64,000 nucleotides of DNA from Microbacterium sp. HD4P20 (lineage in GTDB: Bacteria > Actinomycetota > Actinomycetes > Actinomycetales > Microbacteriaceae): the NCBI RefSeq assembly GCF_019449275.2, contig NZ_JAHZQZ020000012.1, positions 434,001-498,000 on the forward strand. Direction: 5' to 3'. Position numbers and translations under genes: made by a program. The notes under the pieces were generated by a model. It was not told the DNA's origin, did no database searches, and worked only from the letters and a program-made list of their open reading frames with translations. Each line of letters starts with the position of its first letter. Within the stretch, counting starts at the first letter, position 1. Shown here in pieces: positions 1-9,366 of this stretch.

Positions 1-858
1 GCGATCAACGCCGCGATGGCGGGTTGCCGGCCCGAGTACTTCCCCGTCGTGCTGGCGGCCTGGGAGGCGCTCATGCGCGAGCGGGCCGCAAAGGGCGGGG
101 GCTGGCAGTCGACCAGCGGTCCGGCACCCCTGATCATCGTCAACGGTCCGATCCGCGAGCGACTCGGCTTCAACAGCACGGGCGGCGTGTTCGGGCCGGG
201 GTTCCGTCCCAATGCCACGGTCGCCCGTGCGATCGGTCTCATCGTGCGCAACGCTTTCGGCGTGATTCCGCACGAGCTCGAACAGGCCACCCAGGGCCTT
301 CCGGGTCGATGGTCGATCTGCTTCGGCGAGAACGAAGAGGACAGCCCGTGGCCGCCGCTCGCGGCCGAGCTCGGCGTCCCCGGCGACGCAGTGACCGCAA
401 CCCTGCTGCGCACGTGCGAGTACGTCGACAACCGCCACACCAGCGACCCGGAGCAGCTGCTCGGCGATTTCGCCGACACGATCGGGCGGTCGGGCTCGTG
501 GATCTTCCAGCATGCCGGTGCCGGCGTCGTGCTCTGTCCCGAGCACGCCGATCTGCTCGCGCGCGCCGGCTACAGTCGCGCGGACGTGCAGCGCTGGCTC
601 GCCGAGCACTCGGGCCGCTCGACCGAGGCGCTGGCCCGGGCGGGGAAGGACTTCGCCGAGAAGGGCGTCCGACGCCCCGGCGACGGGACGCCCGGCGACC
701 GCTTCCAGCGGACGATCCCCGAGGGCGCCGAGTCGAGCATCCTCGTCGCCGTCGCGGGGTCGCGGACCGCCGGCATCTCGATGGTCGTGCGCTTCTTCGC
801 CGACTGGTCGGGCACCGGGGTGCCGATCGTGACCGCCGCGCCCGCGGATGCCGCATGA
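1..858 (+). CDS. UGSC-family protein, C-terminal part (5' end outside window)
   Basis: The frame is open from the first base, so this is the 3' part of a longer gene; an internal ATG lies at 16. About 285 residues are visible. The block AGCRPEYFPVVLAAWEAL at the left edge, then IVNGPIRERLGFNS and a GENEEDSPWPPL segment, match what I remember of the conserved region that follows the UGSC (thioredoxin-like, sometimes selenocysteine) domain in bacterial proteins. The UGSC motif itself would lie upstream of the window and cannot be checked. No catalytic role is established. The gene is followed after 64 bp by an alcohol dehydrogenase in the same direction, so it is probably the upstream member of a catabolic operon that also includes the amidohydrolase and importer genes. 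Confidence 0.55.
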   Translation, partial: AINAAMAGCRPEYFPVVLAAWEALMRERAAKGGGWQSTSGPAPLIIVNGPIRERLGFNSTGGVFGPGFRPNATVARAIGLIVRNAFGVIPHELEQATQGLPGRWSICFGENEEDSPWPPLAAELGVPGDAVTATLLRTCEYVDNRHTSDPEQLLGDFADTIGRSGSWIFQHAGAGVVLCPEHADLLARAGYSRADVQRWLAEHSGRSTEALARAGKDFAEKGVRRPGDGTPGDRFQRTIPEGAESSILVAVAGSRTAGISMVVRFFADWSGTGVPIVTAAPADAA

Positions 859-922
859 TCGGCCCTCGCACTCCACGTACGGGCCGCATGCCGGCCGAAC
901 ACCCAACGAAGGCGAGTCGCAG

Positions 923-2029
923 ATGACCCAGATGGTGCGTGCCGCAGTCCAGACCGGACCGCGAGCGATCGAGATGCGTGAGTTCGCGCGCCCGAAGGTA
1001 GGCGCCGACGACGGCCTGCTCCGGGTGGAGGCGAACGGCATCTGCGGAAGCGACATCGAGATCTACCGCGGTCACATCGGCACGAACCGGGACCCGTTCA
1101 TCCCAGGCCATGAGCCGATGGGGATCATCGAGGAGCTGGGCGATCGCGCCGCCGAGCGCTGGGGCGTCGAGGTCGGCGACCGCGTCGCCCTCGAGGTCAT
1201 CGTGCCGTGTCGCGCGTGCCACGACTGCCTCAGCGGCCGGTACCAGGCCTGCCGGTTCCGCAAGTACGGGCACGGCGTCACCGGCATCGACGTCGAGCCG
1301 AGCCTGTGGGGAGGTTTCGCCGAGTACCTCTACCTCTCGCCCAACACGGTGCTGCACAAGATCGACAAGACGCTGCCGGTGGAGATCGCCGCGATGTACA
1401 ACCCGCTCGGAGCGGGCGTGCGCTGGGCGGTCGATCTCGGCGAGGTCGGCCTGGGGGACTCGCTCCTCGTGCTGGGCGCGGGGCAGCGGGGCCTCGCGGC
1501 CGTCATCGCGGCGAAGGCCGCCGGCGCCTCCCAGGTGTTCGTGACGGGCCTGGAGAGCGACGCGCACAAACTCGCCGCGGCGCGAGAACTCGGGGCGGAC
1601 CACACGTTCGTCGTCGATGGCGACGATCCCGTGGATGTCGTGGCGGCGGTACACGATCTCACCGATGGCCGCGGCGTCGACGTCGCGCTCGAGGTGACGC
1701 CGATGGCGGCCAAGCCCATCACCGATGCCATGCTCGCGACCCGCCATGGTGGCCGGGTCGTGCTCGCAGGACTAAAGGGGCACCGCGAGATCCCCATCAC
1801 GACCGACCTCATCATCAATCGGGCTCTCACCATCAAGGGCGCCTTCGGCGTCGACTCGACCGCCAATAAGAAGGCCATCGCACTGCTGGAGTCGGGGCGT
1901 TTCCCGCTGGAGAAGCTGCACACGCACACCTTCGGGCTCGACCAGGTGGGTGTCGCGATCGAGACGCTCGCGGGCGAGACCGACGACAAGACCGCCATCC
2001 ACGTCTCGGTGCATCCGAGCTTCGCCTGA
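923..2029 (+). CDS. zinc-dependent alcohol dehydrogenase (MDR superfamily)
   Basis: A 368-residue medium-chain dehydrogenase, which would oxidise an alcohol or polyol with NAD(P). C41, H63 and E64 (ICGSD and GHEPMG motifs) form the catalytic zinc site. C96, C99, C102 and C110 form the structural zinc lobe. The Rossmann loop is GAGQRGLA. The start is placed at ATG 923 rather than 848 because homologues begin just before the RAAVQTG strand and a purine-rich stretch precedes it. The amidohydrolase follows after 16 nt, so the two are probably co-transcribed. Mycofactocin-dependent alcohol dehydrogenases belong to the same superfamily and an mft cluster lies 7 kb downstream, but nothing in this protein proves that link. 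The substrate is unknown. Confidence 0.85.
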   Translation: MTQMVRAAVQTGPRAIEMREFARPKVGADDGLLRVEANGICGSDIEIYRGHIGTNRDPFIPGHEPMGIIEELGDRAAERWGVEVGDRVALEVIVPCRACHDCLSGRYQACRFRKYGHGVTGIDVEPSLWGGFAEYLYLSPNTVLHKIDKTLPVEIAAMYNPLGAGVRWAVDLGEVGLGDSLLVLGAGQRGLAAVIAAKAAGASQVFVTGLESDAHKLAAARELGADHTFVVDGDDPVDVVAAVHDLTDGRGVDVALEVTPMAAKPITDAMLATRHGGRVVLAGLKGHREIPITTDLIINRALTIKGAFGVDSTANKKAIALLESGRFPLEKLHTHTFGLDQVGVAIETLAGETDDKTAIHVSVHPSFA

Positions 2030-2045
2030 CCGGAGGACGCCCATC

Positions 2046-3095
2046 GTGATCGTCGACGCCCACGCGCATCTGCTTCCCAAGGACTATCCCGCCGATGCCC
2101 CGTCCTGCTTCCCCCACATGGAGCCCATCGACGGCTCGACCGACCGCCTGCTGGTCTTCGGCCAGATGCGGTTCCCCGCGAAGGAGGTGTTCTTCGAAGC
2201 CGAGCGCCGCGTCGAGGCGATGGATGCCTCCGACATCGACGCCGAGGTCGTCAGCCCCATGCCGCCCCTGCTGCGGTACGACCTCCCCGCAGTGGATGGG
2301 CTCTCGCTCGCGCGTCACGTCAACGACTTCGCGGCCGAGCTGAGCGCCCACGCGCCGGAACGCATCGTCGCGCTCGGCATGGTGCCGATGCAGGACCCTG
2401 ATTCCGCAACCGCCGAGCTCGCGGCGATGAAGGAGCAGGGACTCGCCGGCGTCGAGATCGCCTCGAACATCATGGGCAGCTCGATCGGCGACGAGAAGTT
2501 CCTGCCGTTCTTCCAGGAGGCGCAGCGCCTGGACTTTCCGGTCTTCGTGCATGCCATGCCCTCGCCGATGGACCGGCTTCCGAAGTCGGCGATGGGGACG
2601 TATGTCGTCGGTATCGAGGGGATGTTCGCCGCGGCATCCCTCATCCTCGGCGGCACCGCGGCGGCGTGCCCCGACCTGCGCATCTCGTTCAGCCATGCGG
2701 CGGGGGGCCTTGCCATGATGCTGCCCCGCGCCAACTACTTCTGGGGCGGCTCATGGAACGAGGAGCCGCCCAATCCGGAGCGCGCCGTCATGCCCGACGA
2801 CGGGCCCTCGCCGATGGAGTACGCGCGGCGGTTCTACTACGACGCGATGGTCTTCGACAGGCGCACCATCCGCTACCTCATCGACCTGCTGGGGGCGGAC
2901 CGCCTGCTGGTGGGGTCCGACTTCCCGGCGATGCTCCGCGAAGAGCCGGGCGCGAAGACGCTGCGCGAGATGCAGCTGGACGACCAGGACTGGGCCGACA
3001 TCAGCCACCGCAACGCCTTCCGCTGGCTCGGCCGGGACGATATCGGCGTCGAGCCCGTCGTCGCAGGTTCGGCGGCGGGCGCCGCGGCCGAGTGA
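2046..3095 (+). CDS. metal-dependent amidohydrolase/decarboxylase (amidohydrolase-2 family)
   Basis: A 349-residue TIM-barrel hydrolase with a GTG start at 2046, chosen because GGAGG lies 9 nt upstream at 2032-2036. The N-terminal DAHAH metal motif (H6, H8), a mid-protein VFVHAMPSP strand, FSHAAGG and the late LLVGSDFP motif with its metal-binding aspartate are the ACMSD-like pattern (aminocarboxymuconate-semialdehyde decarboxylase and relatives). Members hydrolyse or decarboxylate aromatic acids and lactones in the cytoplasm. The tight spacing behind the alcohol dehydrogenase and the downstream importer suggest catabolism of an imported compound. Decarboxylase versus hydrolase cannot be decided by eye. 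Confidence 0.8.
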   Translation: MIVDAHAHLLPKDYPADAPSCFPHMEPIDGSTDRLLVFGQMRFPAKEVFFEAERRVEAMDASDIDAEVVSPMPPLLRYDLPAVDGLSLARHVNDFAAELSAHAPERIVALGMVPMQDPDSATAELAAMKEQGLAGVEIASNIMGSSIGDEKFLPFFQEAQRLDFPVFVHAMPSPMDRLPKSAMGTYVVGIEGMFAAASLILGGTAAACPDLRISFSHAAGGLAMMLPRANYFWGGSWNEEPPNPERAVMPDDGPSPMEYARRFYYDAMVFDRRTIRYLIDLLGADRLLVGSDFPAMLREEPGAKTLREMQLDDQDWADISHRNAFRWLGRDDIGVEPVVAGSAAGAAAE

Positions 3096-3102
3096 GCCTT
3101 GG

Positions 3103-3133
3103 AGCGCCCCGACGCCACGCGCGCCGGGGCGCT
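3103..3133 (+). terminator. GC-rich hairpin after the amidohydrolase
   Basis: AGCGCCCCG at 3103-3111 pairs with CGGGGCGCT at 3125-3133. There is no clear T-run. A second hairpin with ACCCCCG/CGGGGGT arms lies at about 3173-3189. Both sit in the 235-bp gap before the binding-protein gene. They may terminate or attenuate transcription, or protect the transcript end. I see no other gene in this gap. Confidence 0.4.
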
Positions 3134-3330
3134 TCGGCGTGCCCGGCGACAGGGCGCGCGCGGCCGTCTGTACCCCCGGCTCGGGGGTCCCTTTCGTCGG
3201 GTGGAAGTCGCATGGATCGCATCCACCCCGTCGGGAAGACTCCCACCAAGTCCGGTCCGCCCGAGGGCACAGCGGCCACGGCAGCCCAAGACTCCGGGCC
3301 GCATACCGGTCCACGACCAGGGAGCATCAC

Positions 3331-5115
3331 ATGAACAGAAGTGCGAAAGGCGCACGGTCAGCAGCGCGGCTGATCGGCGTGCTCGCCGTCGTCGCGAGCG
3401 TGAGCCTGTGGGCGACCGCCTGCGGCGCCGGCGGAGCCGATCCCGACAGTGGGTCGGTCGAGGGCGGCGAGCCGCAGGCCGGGGGCGACCTCACGGTTCT
3501 GGTGGACGCCGGCTTCGCCGGCGGGTGGGCCACCGGCCTCGACCCGGCCACCAGCAACACCACCGGAGCGAACCTGCCGCAGAACTCCGCCATCTTCGGC
3601 GGCCTGTTCACCCTCGAAGCCGACGAGGACGGCAGCAACGCCCGCATCGAGCCGAACCAGGCCGAGAGCTACGCGTGGAGCGAGGACGAGCTGACGCTCA
3701 CCGTCACCCTGCGCGACGGCATCACGTTCTCGGACGGCACGCCGCTGGACGCCGAAGCAGTCGTGTGGAACTGGATCCGCGCCTTCAACTCGGGTAGTAC
3801 CGGCGCACCCCGCATCGCCCTCGACGAGACGTTGCCGGCACCGCAGCTGAGCGAGGAGTTCATGGCGAGCCTGTGGGCGGCACTTCCCGCCGACGTCGAC
3901 CGAGCGGCCGTCCAGCAGCAGCTGGGCGCGATCCGTGCGGTCGACGACCTCACGGTCGAGCTGCAGCTGGCGACGGTCGATGGATCGCTGGTGAACGGCT
4001 TCCCGACCTCGAGCCTGAATCTGATCGCGTCGCCCACCGCCTACGCCGAGCTCGGGGCCGAGGCCTTCAAGCAGACGCCGATCGCCGCCGGCCCGTTCGT
4101 CATCGAGAGCAACAAGCTGAGCGAACGACTCGAGCTGACCAAGAACCCCGAGTACTTCAAGGACGGCCTGCCGTACCTGGACGCGCTCACCTTCCAGTCC
4201 GTGGCCGGCGACCAGGTGGCATACCAGACACTTCTGGCGGGGCAGGGAGACGTGGTCGAAGGGCTGAGCGCCGTCACCCTCATCCAGCAGGCGCAGGGCA
4301 ACCCCGACGTCAACGTCCTGCTCTCGCCGCCGACCTCGCCGTACGTCATCCAGCTCAACACCAGAGCGGCCCCGTTCGACGACAAGCGTGCGCGTGAGGC
4401 GATCTACTACGCGACGGACTTCGCCGCGATCAACAAGGGCCTTTTCCAGGACGAGGGCGACATGAGTCAGTCCTTCACCGCCTCGGGCGGGCTCTTCTAC
4501 AACCCGGACGTCGAGGGCTACCGCGAGTACGACCCTGAGAAAGCCAAGGAGCTCGTCGACGAGATGGGCGGGCTGACGGTGCAGCTGGGCACGACGGACA
4601 TCGTGACCGCCCGCTCGGTGACCACCGCCCTGCAGACCCAGTGGCAGGAGGCGGGCATCGACGTGGAGATCAGCTCCGAGCCGCTGGGCGACGTCATCAC
4701 CCGCTTCATCGCCGGCGAGTGGCAGGCGCTGCTACAGACGGCCGGCGCGTGGGATCCCTCAGTCGGCATCGGGGTGGCGGTGCGGTTCGGGTCGACCTCG
4801 CCGTTCAGTGGCACGCCGCTGCCCGAAGGTGCGGCGACGGCGACGGATGCCCTCGCGCAGGGTCTCACTACCGAGCTCGACGACCTGCTGCAGGCGGCGG
4901 TGGCTACCACCGACGAGGCCGAGCGCAAGGAAGCCTACGACGCCGTCGCGAAGTACATCTCGGATGAGGCCTACGCTCCGTTCGGCATGGCCTTCTCACC
5001 CGCCCAGGTCGTGCGCAAGGGCGTGCACGGACCCGGCCTGACCACCCCGATCCCCGCGCTCGCGGTCAACAGCGGCGTGCTGTACGACCGCGTGTGGGTC
5101 GAGGGCGGCCAATGA
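3331..5115 (+). CDS. peptide/opine ABC transporter substrate-binding lipoprotein (SBP_bac_5)
   Basis: 594 residues. The start at ATG 3331 gives a lipoprotein signal peptide: basic MNRSAKGARSAARL, a hydrophobic core at residues 14-27, then lipobox ATAC with the lipidated C31. The mature protein has the DppA/OppA cluster-5 layout, with GGDLTVLVDAG near the N-terminus, the NSAIFGGLF segment, a YAWSEDELTLTVTLRDGITFSDGTP-type block, and the late ARSVTTALQTQWQEAGIDV segment. It should sit on the outer face of the membrane and hand ligand to the two permeases, whose genes follow with ATGA overlap. These proteins bind peptides, opines, glutathione, nickel or plant-derived compounds; the ligand here cannot be read from sequence. 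Confidence 0.9.
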   Translation: MNRSAKGARSAARLIGVLAVVASVSLWATACGAGGADPDSGSVEGGEPQAGGDLTVLVDAGFAGGWATGLDPATSNTTGANLPQNSAIFGGLFTLEADEDGSNARIEPNQAESYAWSEDELTLTVTLRDGITFSDGTPLDAEAVVWNWIRAFNSGSTGAPRIALDETLPAPQLSEEFMASLWAALPADVDRAAVQQQLGAIRAVDDLTVELQLATVDGSLVNGFPTSSLNLIASPTAYAELGAEAFKQTPIAAGPFVIESNKLSERLELTKNPEYFKDGLPYLDALTFQSVAGDQVAYQTLLAGQGDVVEGLSAVTLIQQAQGNPDVNVLLSPPTSPYVIQLNTRAAPFDDKRAREAIYYATDFAAINKGLFQDEGDMSQSFTASGGLFYNPDVEGYREYDPEKAKELVDEMGGLTVQLGTTDIVTARSVTTALQTQWQEAGIDVEISSEPLGDVITRFIAGEWQALLQTAGAWDPSVGIGVAVRFGSTSPFSGTPLPEGAATATDALAQGLTTELDDLLQAAVATTDEAERKEAYDAVAKYISDEAYAPFGMAFSPAQVVRKGVHGPGLTTPIPALAVNSGVLYDRVWVEGGQ

Positions 5116-6143
5116 CAGCGACCGTCGAGACGACGTCCATCCGCGCCGAGAAGCCCCGCGGGCTTCTCGGCCGGATGGCCGGCTCGCCGCTGGTGCGGCT
5201 GGTGGTGCGGCGGGTGCTCATCGCGATCCCGCTCCTGCTGGCGGTCAGTGTGCTCACCTTCGCACTGATGGAGGCGATGCCCGGCGACCCCGCCCGCAAC
5301 ATGGCCGGGATGGATGCGACCGAGGCCGAGGTCGAAGCCGTCCGTCAGCAGCTGGGACTGGACCGGCCGCCCGTCGAGCGCTATCTGACCTGGCTGGGCG
5401 GATTCGTCACCGGCGACCTGGGCCGCTCGACGGTGAGCGGGCAGACGGTGGCCTCGATGCTCGACGAGCGGATGCCGGTGACGGTCGAGCTCGTGGCATT
5501 CGCTTTCGTCCTCTCGCTCGCGATCTCGGTGCCCGTCGCCCTCATGGCGGCACGTCGGCCCGGGGGGATCTTCGACCGCGTCGTGATGGTGATCTCGATG
5601 ACGCTGCTCGCCGTGCCCAACTACGTCATGGCGCTCCTGCTCGTGCTGGTCTTCGCCGTGAGCCTGCGGGCGCTCCCGGCGATCGGCTACGTCCCCATCC
5701 AAGAGGACCTCCTGGGCAATCTGCGCTCGGTGACGCTGCCCGTGCTCGCCCTGGGGCTGCCGATCGCATGCTTCTACGCTCGCTTCCTACGCGGAGATCT
5801 CGTCGAGCAGATGAACTCGGCCGACTACGTCGAGACGGCACGGGCGAAGGGCGTCGGCCCGTGGAAAGTGCTGTGGTCGCACGCGTTCCGCAACTCGTCA
5901 TTCGGGCTGCTCACGCTCGTGGGCCTCAACGTCGGCGGCCTCATCGGCGGGACTGTCATCATCGAGCAGATCTTCTCGATGCCGGGCCTGGGCGTCATGA
6001 TGCTGCAGGGCGTCGGCTCGCAGGACATCGCCGTCGTGCAGGCCTGCGTGTTCATCTTCGCGGCGGTCGCCGTGTTCGCCAACCTGTTCGTCGACGTGAT
6101 GTACGCCGTACTCGACCCGAGGATCCGCTATGGCAGTCGCTGA
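5112..6143 (+). CDS. ABC transporter permease, DppB type
   Basis: 343-residue inner-membrane permease. Its ATG overlaps the stop of the binding-protein gene (ATGA). There is one N-terminal membrane segment (VLIAIPLLLAVSVLTFAL), a periplasmic stretch with GDPARNMAG and LGLDRPPVERY, then about five further segments. The EAA loop that contacts the ATPase is recognisable at SADYVETARAKGVGPWKVL. This is the standard DppB/OppB architecture and length. It pairs with the next gene to form the transmembrane channel for the peptide-type importer. Confidence 0.93.
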   Translation: MTATVETTSIRAEKPRGLLGRMAGSPLVRLVVRRVLIAIPLLLAVSVLTFALMEAMPGDPARNMAGMDATEAEVEAVRQQLGLDRPPVERYLTWLGGFVTGDLGRSTVSGQTVASMLDERMPVTVELVAFAFVLSLAISVPVALMAARRPGGIFDRVVMVISMTLLAVPNYVMALLLVLVFAVSLRALPAIGYVPIQEDLLGNLRSVTLPVLALGLPIACFYARFLRGDLVEQMNSADYVETARAKGVGPWKVLWSHAFRNSSFGLLTLVGLNVGGLIGGTVIIEQIFSMPGLGVMMLQGVGSQDIAVVQACVFIFAAVAVFANLFVDVMYAVLDPRIRYGSR

Positions 6144-7017
6144 CGCGGCGACCACCGCCGCCGCTCTCACTCCGATCGACGTCGTCGACCGGAACATCGT
6201 CTGGGCTCGATGGCGCCGCCGGCTGATGGTGTGGCTGCCGGCGGGATTCGTGGCGATGCTGCTGCTGACCTGCTTCCTCGGCCCGTACGTGCTGCCGCTG
6301 CCGGCCCCCGTGGGCGGCAGCGTGCTCGAGAGCAGCCTTCCGCCGGGCTCACCCGGCCATCCGCTCGGCACCGACATCAACGGCAACGACGTCCTGTCGA
6401 GGCTGATCTACGGCGGGCGGGCTTCGCTCACGGTCGCGATCGCGACGAACGTCATCGGCCTCCTGATCGGCGGGCTCGTCGGGGCGCTCTCGGGATACCT
6501 CGGCGGTCGAGCCGACACCTGGATCATGCGGGGGCTCGACGTGCTCATCGCCTTCCCCTCGCTCGTGCTGACGATCGCGATCGCGCAGGTGCTCGGGCCG
6601 AGCCTTCCCAATACGGTGCTGGCCCTGCTGGCGTTCAGCATCCCCGCTGTCGCCCGCATCGCGCGATCCGCGACGCTCCGCGTGGTGAACATGCCGTTCG
6701 TGCAGGCGGCGAGCCTCAGCGGCAGCCCATGGTGGCGCATCCTGCTGCGCCACATCGCGCCCAACATCACGCCGCAGATGCTCAACTTCGCGCTGCTGGG
6801 CATGGGCATCGTGATCGTCACCGAGGGTGCGCTGAGCTTCCTCGGGATGGGCATCCCGGCGCCCAGTCCCAGCTGGGGGAACATGATCTACGAGGGCCAG
6901 CAGTCGCTCTCGGCGACGCCGCTGCTGGTGCTGTGGCCGAGCCTCGCACTGCTGGTGACCGTGCTGGCGTTCAATCTCCTCGGAGAGAACGTCCGAGACG
7001 AGATGAGCGGGCGATGA
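6130..7017 (+). CDS. ABC transporter permease, DppC type
   Basis: 295 residues, overlapping the previous gene by 14 bp. It has the OppC-type N-terminal helix (LMVWLPAGFVAMLLLTCF), the HPLGTDINGNDVLSRLIYGGR signature split over the first loop, five further membrane segments, and an EAA loop near FVQAASLSGSPWWRIL. It is the second channel half of the importer. The coupling with the genes on both sides implies stoichiometric translation. Confidence 0.93.
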   Translation: MAVADAATTAAALTPIDVVDRNIVWARWRRRLMVWLPAGFVAMLLLTCFLGPYVLPLPAPVGGSVLESSLPPGSPGHPLGTDINGNDVLSRLIYGGRASLTVAIATNVIGLLIGGLVGALSGYLGGRADTWIMRGLDVLIAFPSLVLTIAIAQVLGPSLPNTVLALLAFSIPAVARIARSATLRVVNMPFVQAASLSGSPWWRILLRHIAPNITPQMLNFALLGMGIVIVTEGALSFLGMGIPAPSPSWGNMIYEGQQSLSATPLLVLWPSLALLVTVLAFNLLGENVRDEMSGR

Positions 7018-8195
7018 AGCTGGCAGAGCGAACGGATGACGGCACCACGGCGACGGCCGACGAACGTGGCGTGGTCCTCGAGGTCGACGATCTACGGGTC
7101 ACCTTCTCCCGCGCCGGCCGTCGCATCCACGCGGTCAACGGACTGTCGTACCGGCTGCAGGCCGGACGCATGCTCGCGATCATCGGCGAATCGGGCTCGG
7201 GCAAGTCGGTGAGCGTGCGGGCTCTCATGGGCCTGCTGCCGCCGAGCGCCTTCGTCGCCGGCTCCGCCCGGCTCGCCGGCACCGAGCTGGTGGGCATGGG
7301 CGAGAAAGAGATGCGGCGCATTCGGGGCGACGAGATCGCGATGGTGTTCCAGGACCCGGCGCGCTCGCTGAATCCGACGATGAGCGTCGGCGGGCAGATC
7401 ACCGAGGCGATCCGCACGAAGAGCCCGCTCGACCGCAAGGCGGCGGCCGCCCGGGCCGTCGAGCTGCTCAAACTGGTGCGGCTGCCTGCCGCCGAGCGGC
7501 GCTACCACGAGTACCCGCACCAGCTGTCGGGCGGCATGAGGCAGCGCGTGATGATCGCCATCGCGCTGGCGTCCAACCCGAAGGTGCTGATCGCCGACGA
7601 GGCGACCACCGCCCTGGATGTCACCACGCAGGCGCAGATCATGGAGCTGCTGGTCGACCTGCAGGATCGGCTGGGCACCGCCGTCATCATGATCAGCCAC
7701 GATCTCGGCCTCGCGGCGAGCTACGCCGACGAAGTGCTCGTGATGTACGGCGGGCGGGCGGTGGAGTATGCCGCGACCGACACGCTGTTCCGCAACGTGC
7801 GGATGCCGTACACCAAGGCGCTGCTGGGGGCGATCCCGCAGCTGACAACGCCTCCGCATTCGATGCTCACCGTGATCGGCGGGCACCCGCCCGACCTGTC
7901 GGCGCTGCCGCCGGGCTGCGCGTTCGCGCCCCGGTGCCCGCGCGCGACGGCGCGGTGCGCGGACCGGCCCCCGTTGGACGAGCACGAGCCGGGGCATCGG
8001 TATGCGTGCTGGCATCCCGTGATGCCCGGCGTGCAACTCGAAACGCCCGCCGACGGTGTGCCGGCCGAGGACGCCGAACTGGACGACGCCGAGCAGCTGC
8101 GCACCGAGGGCCACATCGCCCCGCCGCCGACCCTGCTCACGGCAGGGGTCATCCCCAGCGAAGACCGCGTTCCGACCGCGAGGGAGCAGGCATGA
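7014..8195 (+). CDS. ABC transporter ATP-binding protein, DppD type
   Basis: 393 residues; ATG 7014 overlaps the preceding stop (ATGA). Walker A is GESGSGKS, the ABC signature is LSGGMRQR, Walker B is VLIADEATTALD, and the switch histidine lies in ISHDLG. The C-terminal oligopeptide domain has the cysteine-bearing PPGCAFAPRCPRA segment seen in DppD/OppD. An acidic, proline-rich tail of roughly 60 residues follows and is longer than usual. The protein energises import together with the DppF-type protein encoded next. Confidence 0.92.
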   Translation: MKLAERTDDGTTATADERGVVLEVDDLRVTFSRAGRRIHAVNGLSYRLQAGRMLAIIGESGSGKSVSVRALMGLLPPSAFVAGSARLAGTELVGMGEKEMRRIRGDEIAMVFQDPARSLNPTMSVGGQITEAIRTKSPLDRKAAAARAVELLKLVRLPAAERRYHEYPHQLSGGMRQRVMIAIALASNPKVLIADEATTALDVTTQAQIMELLVDLQDRLGTAVIMISHDLGLAASYADEVLVMYGGRAVEYAATDTLFRNVRMPYTKALLGAIPQLTTPPHSMLTVIGGHPPDLSALPPGCAFAPRCPRATARCADRPPLDEHEPGHRYACWHPVMPGVQLETPADGVPAEDAELDDAEQLRTEGHIAPPPTLLTAGVIPSEDRVPTAREQA

Positions 8196-9316
8196 GCGCC
8201 GCACAGACCGCGACCCCCGAGACCGCGATCGCGACGCCCCAGTCAGGCGATGTGCTGCTGTCGGTGCGCCACCTCGTCCAGGAGTACATCAGCCGAGGGC
8301 CGGGCGGTGTCAAGGCGGGCGTGGTGCACGCCGTGTCCGACATCTCGTTCGAGCTCGGCGTCGGACAGACACTGGGGATCGTGGGCGAGACGGGGTCGGG
8401 CAAGTCGACACTCGCCCGCGCGATCATCCAGGTCGAGAAGCCGAAGTCGGGAGAGGTGTACTTCCGAGGCCGAGACATCGTCGGCATCGGCAAGCGCGAC
8501 CTGCGCCGCGCGCACGCGCAGATCCAGATGGTCTATCAGGACCCGTTCGGATCGCTCAATCCCCGCTGGCGTGTGGAGGACGTCGTGGCCGAGCCGCTCC
8601 TCGGGCACACCTCGATGTCACGCGAGGCGCGCCGCGCCCGCGTGCGCGAGCTGCTCGACCTGGTGGGACTCGAACCCGACGTCTACCTGAGAAGGCGACC
8701 GCTCGAGCTCTCCGGCGGCCAGGCGCAGCGTGTCGCGATCGCCCGCGCCATCGCTCTCAATCCCGCCCTCATCATCTGCGACGAGGCGATCTCGTCGCTG
8801 GACGTGCTGATCCAGGCGCAGGTGCTCAATCTCTTCGAGAAGCTGCGGGCAGAGCTGGGGCTGTCGTACCTGTTCATCGCGCATGATCTTGCGACCGTCC
8901 GCCAGATCAGCGACCAGGTGGCGGTCATGCATCTCGGCCAGCTCGCCGAGATCGGCCCCGCCGATGCGGTCTACCAGGCTCCGCGGCATCCTTACACCAA
9001 GGCGCTGCTCGACTCGATACCCGGCCTCGATCCCGAGACCGGCATCGCCCGCCGGCCGGTGCCGCTCACCGGCGAGCCGCCGTCGCCGCTCGCGCCGCCG
9101 AGCGGCTGCCGCTTCCGCACGCGGTGTCCGCGGGCACAGGAGCGGTGCGCAGCCGAGGCTCCGGCTCTCATCGAGCACGATCCCGGGCACTTCGCGGCGT
9201 GCCATTTCCCGCTCGAGGCGCCCGTGGTCTCGTCCGAAGAAGCGCTGCGCTCGACGATCCGCCGCACGCCGCGCGCCGAGTCCGACGCCGTGGCGGCGCC
9301 GGTCGCCACGCGCTGA
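8192..9316 (+). CDS. ABC transporter ATP-binding protein, DppF type
   Basis: 374 residues; ATG 8192 overlaps the previous stop. Walker A is GETGSGKS, the signature is LSGGQAQR, and Walker B is LIICDEAISSLD, with the ISSLDVLIQAQVLNL segment typical of the F-type subunit. The C-terminal oligopeptide domain has SGCRFRTRCPRA. It completes the five-gene importer (binding protein, two permeases, two ATPases). The operon ends at a strong palindromic terminator 3 nt downstream. Confidence 0.92.
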   Translation: MSAAQTATPETAIATPQSGDVLLSVRHLVQEYISRGPGGVKAGVVHAVSDISFELGVGQTLGIVGETGSGKSTLARAIIQVEKPKSGEVYFRGRDIVGIGKRDLRRAHAQIQMVYQDPFGSLNPRWRVEDVVAEPLLGHTSMSREARRARVRELLDLVGLEPDVYLRRRPLELSGGQAQRVAIARAIALNPALIICDEAISSLDVLIQAQVLNLFEKLRAELGLSYLFIAHDLATVRQISDQVAVMHLGQLAEIGPADAVYQAPRHPYTKALLDSIPGLDPETGIARRPVPLTGEPPSPLAPPSGCRFRTRCPRAQERCAAEAPALIEHDPGHFAACHFPLEAPVVSSEEALRSTIRRTPRAESDAVAAPVATR

Positions 9317-9319
9317 ACG

Positions 9320-9359
9320 AGAGAGGAGAGGGGATGCCGCGGCATCCCCTCTCCTCTCT
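9320..9359. terminator. 40-bp perfect palindrome, bidirectional terminator
   Basis: The centre lies between 9339 and 9340, and all 20 base pairs match (outer arm AGAGAGGAGAGGGG, inner GGATGCCG). It sits between the convergent ends of the importer operon and mftD. On the plus strand it ends in CTCTCTT. It can form a hairpin on either strand and so would serve both operons. Confidence 0.85.
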
Positions 9360-9366
9360 TGCGCTG

